Shown one piece after another: positions 46,166 to 57,088 of a DNA stretch of 64,000 bases. Each line of letters starts with the position of its first letter. Within the stretch, counting starts at the first letter, position 1. Below the pieces are notes generated by a model. The model made no database searches. It was not told the DNA's origin and saw nothing but the letters and a program-made list of their open reading frames with translations. Source of the DNA: Combretum micranthum (taxonomy: Eukaryota > Streptophyta > Magnoliopsida > Myrtales > Combretaceae); contig JAMXBD010001254.1 of assembly GCA_024138025.1 (NCBI GenBank), positions 248,001 through 312,000 on the forward strand, given 5' to 3'. Position numbers and translations under genes: made by a program.

Positions 46166-46266
46166 TAAGATTAGTCTCTAGTCTTAGACTTGTCCTCATC
46201 AAGTCAAAACAATTTTTCTTATTTTATTTTATTTCTTTCTTTTTGGACTAGTCTACTTCTTAGTCC
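46166..46266 (+). promoter_or_regulatory. Conserved leader hairpin array (copy in LTR H)
   Basis: Hairpin 1 arms TAAGATTAG 46166-46174 and CTAGTCTTA 46178-46186: the C-to-T change keeps pairing as a U-G wobble. Hairpin 2 arms 46187-46192 and 46200-46205. Hairpin 3 arms GGACTA 46245-46250 and TAGTCC 46261-46266. Confidence 0.78.
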
Positions 46267-47520
46267 TGAGAGCCTTGAAGAAGCTAAGACTCCCAATACT
46301 TGACGTTATTTATTATTTATGTTAATTTTGCTTGCTATTATTTCTCATAAATCATGTCATTAAGATTATTGTCGAAAATTTTCCAAACTCTAAAATATTT
46401 GATAAAAAGGAGAATTTATCACTTAAGAATAAGTTTATATGAAATATAAAATCTATTGTTTAACAAAAAATAAAGTCATTCCTTTCCAAGTTATAAGAAG
46501 AGCTCACTACAATTTTAGAAGCTACTTTTGTTTTGAAAAGCTTTTAAATCATTTCTATATCACTTTGTTTTTCAAAAAAGAAAATGAATTGTGATACAAA
46601 AAAAAAAAATGATTCTATGAAAACATAATATAAAGGATACCTTATGACAAAGGAATGTGAATTTTCAAATTAAGATCTTTTCAAACAAATGGTCAAAGAA
46701 AAATTGTATAGGAAATAAATAGGAAAAGTAGCACTAATGTAGAGAATTTAGAAAAGAATAAAATTACTTTTCGAAAAAGGTCATCTAGGAAAAATAATAA
46801 GTCAAATATAAAGTAATTCTTTGAAAACAAAAAGAATCAAAATATTCATTTTAAAAGATTTACAAAATGGATTTCTTGTAAACTATAGTTTTCTAAACTC
46901 CTAATTGACATTGTTTTACTCAAGAAACATCATTGGACAACAAACACTTGAGCATGAATAAAATATGAGCTAAGTAGCTATAAAAAGGAGTTTTTCAACT
47001 ATATAGATAACTAAGTATTTATCAAACAAATTTTGAATGATTTAAAATTTGAAACAAAATTGTTTTTGGGATAGAAAAATTCGTGGTGAATTTGATCACC
47101 ACTTTTTTGGGGCCTAAATGGTTTAGTTTGATAAAAATAGTTTTAAAAATGGATAGATCTTTTTGAGTAGGTAGAAATCGGTATATTATATGCGCAATTC
47201 TGAGTTAAAATGACCAAGTTATGGCCATTTTAAATTAGAATTCTCCTTTATACGAACTTTGACGTTCTTATGACATTGTTTTGTCAAAATTCAAGAAAAT
47301 CATCAAAAAATACTCATTTTGGATATTTTCTTTGACTAGGTGATTCCGAAGAAGGATACCTATACCTCGAGGACTATTTCGACTAAGTGGATTGTGTGAA
47401 TGACTCATTCGTTTAAAGAATTGTCAACATGGCATCATGAGTTTATTTCCTTAAAATGCTTTACTTGATTGTGCTCGTAATCTAGTCGCATTAGAATTAA
47501 GAAAAGACAAATGGATATGT

Positions 47521-47624
47521 ATGTAAGATAATTTGTTGAAAGGATCCTAAGAATATCAAGACTGGAATTAATATAATTTGTTGAAAGGATCCTAAGAATA
47601 TCAAGACTGGAATTAATTTAATGT
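47521..47624. repeat. Tandem duplication of about 55 bp in LTR H
   Basis: 'ATAATTTGTTGAAAGGATCC' and the following 'aagaatatcaagactggaat' occur twice in a row. It is unique to this copy. Confidence 0.8.
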
Positions 47625-47794
47625 TTGTTTTAGTGTAACACTTGATTTGTATAAGATGCTATTATCACCTTAAATTTAATAATAATGATGCTATGATATC
47701 ATAAATAAACTGATTCATGCATACCATGAAGTGAGTCACATTACATTGGGTTATTATCCTTGGGTGAGAAGGATTGTAGCTTAGGTCGAAAGCA

Positions 47795-47910
47795 ACACTT
47801 GGCGGAGTAACTAAAAGCGATTTCTTGGCGACATGAAGGAAATGCTTGGTGGAAAGTGCGGAAGTAAGCTCAATTCAAGTAGACTTAATATGCTTGGCGA
47901 TATTGATCGA
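47795..47910 (+). repeat. LTR minisatellite, CTTGGCG type (LTR H)
   Basis: CTTGGCG/CTTGGTG copies separated by 'GAAAGC' and similar spacers; degenerate relative to LTR D. Confidence 0.6.
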
Positions 47911-49004
47911 AAGCATAAATCTTTTTAACTAAAACTACTTGTTTTGAGGTTACGTATCACCAAACCCCGAATGGAGGGCGTAAATCCATTCAATATATAG
48001 TTCCCGGAAAACTATATGTCTTGTTTGCCCATGTGTTTGTTGCATTTCATTTGTCTACTTAAATAACTTGTTTGAATTCCATTACACAAGAAGTTATTTA
48101 TGAAAATAGTTCTCACTAAGACTATAGCTTATACCCCTATAGATATCTTTTGCAGTTCTCCTATTTGTGGTTGAGGCCACATGGACCCTACAGCTAGGTA
48201 TTTTCTTTTTGAATAAGGAATCTCTAGATGTAGCTTAGTGATGGATAAGATGAAGAAGCATTCTTGTAATAGATTTGTGACTAGGGAATGCCCCTAAGTT
48301 TTGTAAGCTTATTGATATGAACAAATGAATATTATGAATCCTCTTTTCTTAATTTGTTATTATATCTTCTTAAGCTTCATAATTCCATGTACGGTCCTCT
48401 AAATTTGTGAAAGCATGCCTTACATGTAAACCCCGGTATACTCAATAGTTAAGAAACCCCGGGAGTTGGAAGCGAAACCCTAATCCGGTCCAGTTTGAGT
48501 CAAGTGAGTGAAGCCTAGGAACCCTAAATCCGGCTTTCCTTCGGTTTTATAATAAAATAAATATTATAAAGTAAATGAATTTGAATTATTGTTTAAAAGT
48601 ACATTTTAAACCTTTGAAAGTTTTAAATTCGGAAATTTTTCAATTCCGGGCCTTCCCGAGCTCAATTACGGAAAAGCGTGCCCCGGACCACGGATTTAGA
48701 AAAATGTTCCAGAATATTCATTAGAACCGTAATTTTATAAGGATTCCAAAAATATCAATTTTATAATTTTCCGAGCTATAAAAATTACAGTTATAGCTTT
48801 TCCCATGTTTTCGGAACAACCGGTAAAGTAGATGTCTTGTCTACTATTCACAAGTACAACCTACACTACACACTACCCATACTCTATTCTTACATCCTTA
48901 CAACTACTCATTTCAATTTTCTTTTCCAAGAAATTTTGTCTCTTAATCAATTATCACATTTATTACATTTTAATAACTAAATTACAAATATCAAAAATTT
49001 CAAA

Positions 49005-49022
49005 ACACACACACACACACAC
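49005..49022. repeat. (AC)9 microsatellite in LTR I
   Basis: Nine perfect AC units upstream of the TATA box. Confidence 0.9.
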
Positions 49023-49110
49023 ATATTGTGGCCGGCGCCCCCCCTTGTTTTTCCTTCCCACTTGATTTATTTTTGCAAATTTTATTCATTAATAAACCCT
49101 AATACCTTCA

Positions 49111-49118
49111 TATATAAA
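49111..49118 (+). promoter_or_regulatory. TATA box of LTR I
   Basis: TATATAAA in the position of TATAAATA in the related LTRs. Confidence 0.6.
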
Positions 49119-51133
49119 CATATTTTTCTCTCTCTCTTCATTTTCTTTTGTTTCAAGTTGTGTAAAAGAAAAAACCCTCTCATTCTTTCCCTTTTGGGCC
49201 GTGAGCCTTGCCCCCTCCCCCTCACACATTTCAACTCATTTTCTTCTCTTTTTCTCCTTCAATACTCCTTTGGTATGTATATTTAGGCTTTGTTCATCCC
49301 AAATCTTGTAATGGCAAGATCATTCTTGTGTGTTTTCTCATTTAAATCCCAATGAGCATGAGCAAGGGACATGAAAACACTACTACAAGAATCTCAAGCC
49401 ATCACAAGAAGTGGATCTAGTCTTTGAATGAGTTTTGTTTGAAATTTCAACTTGTTCATGCATGTAAAGTAGAGATCTTGCATATATATTGTTGTTCATG
49501 CCATGAGATCCATAATTCATGCATTATATATAGTAGATCTAAAGTTTAGACATCCACAACTTCATGTACATGTATGATCATAGAGCTATTTTTATTTCCA
49601 TGCATTGATGATCATAAAAATATAGCCTTGTTCATGTAAAGAGGTGTTAGATAGTAGATCTCTACATATAGGAAGCAAGAACATTGAAAAAGGAAAGGTT
49701 TTGTTGAATATGCAATGTTGGAAATTCGGAAGAAATTGAAACCCTATCTTAAAAGCCACCAAAATCATTTTTAAACTCATATTTCACAAGAAAAATGGAG
49801 GGTATATGTAATAGATATCTTGAAAGAATGATTTTCATAAGTTTGAATGAATTTAGGCATGATAGGAATGTAAAATAAGTGGTTGAGTTAGAATGAAAAA
49901 TATTGATATGTTGATCAATGGTTAAATTCGTAATTTAGGTTCATGCCTACAAGAACACTTGGTATCTAAGTCTAAATTTGATGTTTTATAAGCTAAATGA
50001 AGTCCTTAGGTAATATATATATTGGAGCTTCAATTTTTAATGCATTAGACAAGTTTTTCCTTAAGAAAAATGCAAGAAAATGAAATTTGGAAAAATTCGG
50101 ATTTTTACAAAAAGCTTGTTTAAAGACATGCTTACCAAATGAAAAATGGGAGTTTTTATGCATGAATGAAGGCCATGATTAATATAGAATTTGAGAACTT
50201 ATTTTTAGTTAGATAACAAGTGGATTACAAGATTAAAAGTCAAGGAAACCCTAAGGAGTATAATGTGGAAAAAAATAGCTTCTTAGAAATAACCTTTATG
50301 GGATTTCCCAACACTTAAGAGTTCATAAGAGTTTATTATCACAAAATTATTATGACCATGCATATATTAAGTTCATCACATGGCATTCATATTAGTAATT
50401 CATTCCCATATCATTCATGCATGAATCATCAACTAGGAACGTTTCTTATCAAAAGCAAAACAATTTTTTTTGAGATTGGAACATTTGTGGAACAGATCTG
50501 ATCCCACTGTTCCGTGACCTTACTATTTTCAAAACTTGGAAATAATACTAGAAATAGGTAGATGTTTTGAAGTAGATAGAGATTGATATAAAATTTGCGA
50601 AATTCCGAGTTAAAATGACCAAGTTATGGCCGTTTTAAGTCGGAACTTCCGCAAATAGCGAGAAATCCGAATCCATTTAGTTTAGATGTATAGCTTGATT
50701 TAGTTACATAATGAGAGTCTCATTAGGATTATTCTTGCTTGGTAGGTGATCCCGAGCAGGATGACACTCTACCTCCCGACTACTTCTACTAGGAAGATTG
50801 GCGTTCAATGGCCAAGTGAGTTTTACTTCCACTCTCAATTAATGAATGTGATTGTAATGTAGTGGCACTAGTGGTGTAGGCAAAGATAAAAAGAAATTGC
50901 ATATGCATGATGGGGTATATGGGAATTATATATGTTGTCTACTACTGATATGTGAATTGGAACGTAAGGAATATCGAAACCGGGTGTTAAGCTATTGACT
51001 GATTAGCTAGTATCTTATGATGAATATCTGTGAATACTTGTTGGTCACTTAAAAGAATTGAATTAATGAATATTTGGTTTCAAATGTAAATTGAATCCAT
51101 TCATATCACGATGGGGTTGGAGCATTCGCATTG

Positions 51134-51229
51134 GTTGGTTTTTCGTGATCCATAAAATGAATATGTTGGTTAATCGTGATCCATAAAACGAATTTGTTGG
51201 TTAATCGTGATCCATAAAACAAAATATTG
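51134..51229 (+). repeat. LTR minisatellite, GTTGGTTAATCGTGATCCAT type (LTR I)
   Basis: Three copies of a unit of about 30 bp ending CATAAAA(T/C)GAAT, plus a partial fourth. They occupy the same slot as the other LTR minisatellites, just before 'gatggagggcgcaagtccatcc'. Confidence 0.85.
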
Positions 51230-51947
51230 TTAGTTGACCATGAGCTTAAACGGCGTCGTACCGCAGCATTCGTTAATCTGCTAACCCGGGATGGAGGGCG
51301 CAAGTCCATCCACATATGATTTCCGGTTTGTCATATGTTTGTTGATCACATTTGTATGATGCATACACTTGCTTGAATGATTGTATTTAATTGTGTTATG
51401 GAAGTTATTACTCACTAAGCTAGTTAGCTTACGCCCCCATAGTTTTTATCTATTGCAGCACGAGTTTATATGGCTTAGGCCGAGGCAAGCCACAGCACAG
51501 GTACCGGAGATAGGAGTTTCCCATAGAAGTTTAATCAATTCTTTTTGTATAGACTTCCGTCGGAAACTAAGGACTCTGGATGACTGTAATAGACTTGTTA
51601 TTCTTTGCGGGGGAATGCCCCTTAGATTTTGTAAACTATAATTTATGCGTTTTGATTTATTATCTATGGCTAATGAATGCCACATTAAACTATTTAACTC
51701 CATTTGTTGAAGTATTCTATTGTCGTAAAGGAACGATTTACATCTACTTAAGACTCTCGAAGGGCTCGGGTAGGGAATTCGAGAGTCTTACTTAGTATGT
51801 GGTGGGCTGTTACGTTTAGGATACCCTACGGGGCGTGACATTACACTTAATGTCAAAGCTTCTGGGAATGACCATGGGTGTCATACTTAAGTTTTAATAT
51901 TGAGTGTGACGGACTGTTACGTTTAGGACACCCCTTGGGGCGTGACA

Positions 51948-52537
51948 AAACTCCTAAATTAAAACCCTATATCATTTTCTTAATTTCTAACTTATATATT
52001 CTCAAATCATTTTCTAAACACTATTAGAACAAAAGATATTGATCTAAAAGGTTTAAACATAACACTCTTACTCTAAAATATCTTTATAATTATTCCTTTC
52101 CTTTCCTTTTCCCTTTTTCCTTCCCCTACTTTTGCTTTTTTCTTCCCTTTTTCTTCTCTCTCAGTTCTTTCTCTTCCACTTTCCTTCCTTTCCTTTTCTT
52201 TTCAATAGTCAAGCTCAAATCTCAAATTAAACAAGATGATAGAAGAAAATGAAGTTATAAAGAAAGATAGGAATTGGGAATTAGCTTTAGGTAGCTTCAT
52301 CATCTAAGAAGTGGTGGTGGTAAAGAATGTCAAGTAACTAGGATTGGCCAAATATGCAAGTTCTGTTGTTTTCTTGTTTTAGTGGTTGTTTATGCATGTA
52401 TTTGATGAATTTATACTAGTCATTTGTAGGATTTAAGATGAAATATGTAAAATTGTAATATATCAAGTGTCAAAATCTAGGTTAGTATGTACATGTATGG
52501 GCTAGATAATTAATGGCATGTTTTGATGAAATATGAA
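51948..52537. other. Flank of LTR H: probable remainder of repeat R, with polypyrimidine tract
   Basis: Begins with the AAACT duplication. Contains an almost pure C/T tract at 52091-52203 and no reading frame of interest. Ends at the start of LTR fragment J. Membership in repeat R is inferred from position only. Confidence 0.4.
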
Positions 52538-52792
52538 TGTCACGCCCCAAAGGATACCCTAAACGTGACAGTCCACCACACTCAATATTAAGGCTTAAGT
52601 ATGACAACCTTAATCATCCCGAAAGTCTCGATATCAAGTGTAAGGTGTACCTTCGTTATCGTAGTGGGCCAAACTTTGGATCATGCCGTTTAAGTAGTCA
52701 TACCCAATAGCAATTAAGAAAATAAATCATAACAATATAACTAAGGTTCATAAAGTAACTATTAAGGAGTCTTTACAATAGTAAGGGGCATT
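52538..52792 (-). repeat. LTR fragment 'J' (255 bp visible)
   Basis: Starts TGTCACGCCCCAAAGGATACC and follows the first 250 bases of a reverse-oriented LTR up to 'TAAGGGGCAT', where LTR K is inserted. The rest should resume after the far end of K, beyond this window. Confidence 0.8.
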
Positions 52793-53834
52793 GTAAACCC
52801 CAATTTTCCTAGTAACCAAGTAGATTTCGGAAACCGGAAACCAAAACCCTAAACCGGATTAGCTTAAGCCAAAGATAGAAATATAAGAACCCTGGATTCA
52901 ACTTTCCTTCGATTTCAAACTAAAAGAAATTTTGTAAAATAATTTAATGTGAAATATTGTTTTAAAGTATATTTCAAAACCTAAAAAGATCTTATTTCGA
53001 AAAATTTTATATTTCGGGCCTTCCCGAGATCCATTACGAAAAAGCGAGCCTAGGAAATTGAGATTTGAAAAATGTATACTCTTTAGAATCGAAATTTGAT
53101 AAGGATTTCAAAAATATAAATTTTCTAATTTTTCGGTTTATAAAAATTATAGATATAGCCCTTTTTCTCGTATTTTCTTTCTTACCAATAAAGTAATTGT
53201 CTTGTTTACTATTCACAAGTTGTCACGCCCCAATGGGTATCCTAAACGTGACAGTCCGCCACACTCAATATTAAAGCTTAAGTATGATAACCTTAGCCAT
53301 TCCCAAGAGCTTTTATATTAAGTGTAAGGCGTACTTTCACAACTTTAGAGGACCATATATGGAATTATGAAGCTTAAGGAGATATAGAAACATATTAAGA
53401 AAAGAGGATTCACAATAATTATTCATTCATGGCAAAGACTTTACAAACTTAGGGACAACTCCCTAAACTACTCATCTATTATATAAATATTTGCATGCTA
53501 ATACTATGCTACATTTTTCCCAAATTTCTAATGTTCAAGAGAGATTACCTGCCCGCATGGTCCACATGGCCTTAACCATAAGTACGGGAACTGCAAAAGA
53601 TATCTATTGGGGTATAAGCTAATAGGCTTAGTGAGAACTATTTCCATAAATAACTTCTTGTAACAAGATTCAAACAAGTTGATTTAGTCAAACAAATGTA
53701 ATGCACAAGCACGTGGCAAACAAGCATATAGTTTTCCGGGAACTATATGTTGAATGGATTTACGCCCTCCATTCGGGGTTTGGTGATATATAACCTCAAT
53801 TCAAGTAGTTTTAAATAAAAAGTTTTCTTGCTCA

Positions 53835-53950
53835 CGAGCACACATCGTCGAGCATTCCGAATCTACTTGATTGACCTTGCTTTCGGATCTACCGCCAAGC
53901 ATATTCCATTAAGCCGTTAAGCAATCGCTTTCGGATCTCCCGCCAAGTGT
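53835..53950 (-). repeat. LTR minisatellite, CTTGGCG type (LTR L)
   Basis: CGCCAAG copies with GCTTTCGGATC spacers as in LTR D, but fewer and with mutated units (for example CGTCGAG). Confidence 0.7.
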
Positions 53951-55601
53951 TGCTTTCGACATGAGCTTACCATCCTTCTCACCCAAGGATAATAACCCAA
54001 CAATGCAATGTAACTCACTTCGTGGTATGCATGAGTTCATTATTTTATAAAGTCATAACATAATTATTTTCAACTTTATGGCGATCAAGGAATTTCACAC
54101 AAATCAATATTAGACTAAAACAATCATTTAGAACAATTCTGGCTTCGATATTCTTAGAATTCTTTCAAGGAATTATTTTACATGCATATCGGTTTATCTT
54201 TTCCTAACTCTAGTGCAACTAATTTACAAGCACAACAAGTATAGCATTTAATGGAAATAAACTCACGATGCCATTGTCGTCTATTTCTCTAAGCGGATGA
54301 GTCGTTCACACACTCCACTTAATCGTAATAGTTCTCGGGGTAAAGGAATCCTTCCTCGGGGTCACCTAGCCAAAGAAAATACCCACAATGAGTTTTTCTT
54401 GATGATTTTCTTGAATTTTGACAAAACAATGTCAAAGAACGTTAAAGTTCGTATGAAGGAATGTTCTAACTTAAAATGGCCATAACTTAGTCATTTTAAC
54501 TCGGAATCGTGCATATAATATACCGATTTCTACCTACTCAAAAAAGATCTACCCATTTCCAAAATTATTTCCAACAAACAAAGCCATATAAGCTCCGAAG
54601 CAGTGGTGACAGAATTCACCACGGATTTTCCAACAAAACAACTTTGGTTCAAGAAATCAAGATTTTGCTTGATAAATACTTAGTTATCTATATAGTTGAA
54701 AAATTCTCTTTTGATGACTACTTAGCCCATATTCATTCATGCTCAAGTGTTTTGTTGTCCATTTATTTTTCTTAAGAAAAATCATGTTGGCTTTGTTTTT
54801 AGTTTACAAAAATTCCATGTTGGTAAACTTCTTGGAATGATTATGTTGTTTCTTTTTATTTACGAAAACGTTTTATTAGCTTATCTTTGTATCTCTAAGT
54901 AAATTTTCTAAGTTTTCTATACAATTACTAATTTGGAGTTTTAGAAAATGCACTATTATTCCTATTTATTTTTCTTGTACAATCTTCTTTATCTATTTGT
55001 TTTACAAAATCTTTGCTTGAAATTTCTCATTCTTTTCTCATTCTTCATAGAAATAATCCATCCATAAGAGTTTATTTCCTTGGTAAAAATAAGTGAATTG
55101 ATATGTGACTTAAGAAATCTTTTCTAAAATTTTTTTGGTTCCTTTTGTAACTTGAAAAGAATAACTTTTATTTTTGTTTTCGAACCATAGATTTTCTTTG
55201 CCTATTTGTTTGTATAGATCTTTTGCTTGAAATTTTCTTAGCCATTCATATTTTATAAAAAGAACAATTTTTGTATCAAAAAATATTTTCTTTTGGAAAA
55301 CAAGGTGGAATAACAACTATTTAAGTAGCTTTTTAAGTAAAAATAGTTTCTAAATTCATAGTGAATTCTTTTTGTAACTAGAAAATGAATGAGTTTATTT
55401 TTGTTATCTTATATTTTTATGCTTCATAAACTTATCTCTAAGTGACAAAAAAAATCCTTCTTTTATTTAATTATCTTTAGAAAATAAAATTTTTGGACAA
55501 CAATCTAAATGAACATGATTATGAGAATAATAATAAACAAGGTAACATAAAGCATTAATAATAAAGTCAAGTATTGGAGTTTTAGCTTTTTCAAGGCTCC
55601 C

Positions 55602-55702
55602 GAGACTAAGAAGTAAACTAGTCCCATAATGAAATAAAATGAAAGGAAGAAAAGCTTGTTTTGACTTGATGAGGACAAGTCTAAGACTAGAGACTAGTCT
55701 TA
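55602..55702 (-). promoter_or_regulatory. Conserved leader hairpin array (copy in LTR L)
   Basis: In LTR sense: hairpin 1 arms 55694-55702 and 55682-55690; hairpin 2 arms 55676-55681 and 55663-55668; hairpin 3 arms 55619-55625 (GGGACTA) and 55602-55608 (TAGTCTC), where the change leaves a G-U wobble. Confidence 0.8.
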
Positions 55703-56146
55703 AAAACAACTTGAAATAAATAAATTGCATTGAAGTAAATAAATTGCATGAAAGGTAAATAAATTGCAAGATCATGAGCTTATATGCTCTAAATAGTATA
55801 TATAGCTATATAGATATAGTAGATAGTTATGAACATAAAAGAGACATAAATGAACATAAGAGAAACATAAATGAATATAAAAGAAACATGAACATAAAGG
55901 AATTATGATTATGGACAAAAACAAAGTATGAACCTATTGTTGCTTTCTTAACTTCATGGTTTTAGAAAACACACATTAAGTTCATACTAAGTAGATGAAC
56001 ATGGAAACTTCTTGAAGAAACTCTTACCAAAAAGAAGCTAGACTAAGAAGAACTCTTTGAAGGAACTCTTGAGAGAATTTGAGAGAGATTTTGCTATAAT
56101 AACTTTAGAGAAGAAGTGGTGTGAAAGAAGTGAAAGAGAAGGGGGG

Positions 56147-56154
56147 TATTTATA
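56147..56154 (-). promoter_or_regulatory. TATA box of LTR L
   Basis: TATAAATA on the minus strand, followed by the usual CCCCCC and C/T-rich start region. Confidence 0.7.
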
Positions 56155-56403
56155 GGAAGTTGAGGAGTGATTTTTGTGTGATTAAAATAAAGTAAAATTA
56201 AAACAATTTGAGAGAGGGAGAGGGATAAGGGGCGCCAGCCATGCTTGTAGGAGGGGGATTTGTTTTATTTTTTTGACTTTTTGGAAAGATAAAAGATGTA
56301 ATATGTAAAGTAGATGTGAAATAAAGTTATGGGAAAGGTAAAAAGTTGAGTTTATAGGTTATGTAGAGTGTAAGAATAGGTGTAAGAAAAAGTAGAGATA
56401 AAA

Positions 56404-56430
56404 GAATAGTATAGAATAGTAATGAATAGT
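56404..56430 (-). promoter_or_regulatory. Three ACTATTC motifs at exact 10-bp spacing (LTR L)
   Basis: GAATAGT (reverse of ACTATTC) at 56404, 56414 and 56424, about 250 bp upstream of the TATA box. Confidence 0.6.
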
Positions 56431-57073
56431 GTAATATAAAGTAGATATGACTAATAAGGTACCGGTAGTAAGAAAATACGCGTATAATAGCTATAACTGT
56501 TATTTTTACTTACCGAAAAATTACGAAACTGATATTTTTGGAAAACTTATATTTTTACGAGTCTAACGGTGTATTCGGAATATTTTTACTATTTCGGGCT
56601 TCCGGACACGTTTTTCGAGAATTGTGTCCGATCGGGTTCGAAGGACACCGGAATTTTGCGAAACTGAAATTTTTATAAAACCTATGGTTATTACGAACTA
56701 TTCTAGTTGATTATCCCAACTTCGTTTTCTAGGGCAAAGAAAACGGCAATGCCGGATTTAGTTGGATACGGTAAACTAGGGTTTTGTTGACCTTTAGGGT
56801 TCCGTTTGACTTCCGGTTTAGGGTTTTATGCTAAACCGATTCCGAAAATTTGGGGGTTTGCACAAGTACAAGCCCATACCCTACTACACTCACAAGCTAC
56901 TCCCTATCCTTACATACTTACAAACACTCAATTACATTTTCTTTTCCAAGAAAAATTTGTCTCTTAAGAATTATTACAATTTAAGATTTATTTTTACATA
57001 AATTACAAAACAAAACAAATCTAAATTCAACTTCCCCCCTCTCTCCCTCTCACTTGAACTGGTGCACAACCCA

Positions 57074-57088
57074 CCCCCCCCCCCCCCC
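57074..57088. repeat. C15 homopolymer in LTR K
   Basis: Fifteen consecutive C, at the place where relatives carry a shorter C-run (for example 49038-49043). Length may be uncertain in assembly. Confidence 0.9.

Larger units (their letters stand above)
48425..51840 (+). mobile_element. Solo LTR 'I' (3.42 kb) with perfect TSD
   Basis: Starts TGTAAACCCCGG and ends CGGGGCGTGACA. TTACA precedes (48420-48424) and follows (51841-51845). It is inserted about 100 bases before the end of LTR H in the same orientation. The body is like the LTR of element F (second subfamily): TATATAAA at 49111, an AATCTTG...CAAGAT stem near 49302-49320, and a third kind of minisatellite (51134-51229). An (AC)9 microsatellite is at 49005-49022. 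Confidence 0.92.
44971..51947 (+). mobile_element. Solo LTR 'H' (3.56 kb), split by solo LTR I
   Basis: Starts TGTAAACCCCTAAAG and ends CTTGGGGCGTGACA. AAACT precedes (44966-44970) and follows (51948-51952). The body is 44971-48424 plus 51846-51947. Phased ACTATTC motifs at 45404-45430, a weakened TATA box (TATGAATA, 45679-45686), leader hairpins (46166-46266) and a CTTGGCG-type minisatellite (47795-47910). Also a 55-bp tandem duplication near 47520-47620. Short frames such as 45605-45898 translate leader sequence and are not genes. Confidence 0.92.
53221..56862 (-). mobile_element. Solo LTR 'L' (3.64 kb) with perfect TSD
   Basis: Starts TGTCACGCCCCAATGGGTATC and ends GGGGGTTTGCA. CAAGT precedes (53216-53220) and follows (56863-56867). 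It is very close in sequence to LTR D, including the shared 62-aa frame at 54297-54485 (15066-15254 in D) and the CGCCAAG minisatellite (53835-53950). TATA box 56147-56154, leader hairpins 55602-55702, phased motifs 56404-56430. Confidence 0.93.

Noticed and set aside
45605..46251. Reading frames of 77-103 aa in the LTR H leader
   Set aside because: Overlapping frames over CT-rich leader and TA repeats; not preserved between LTR copies.
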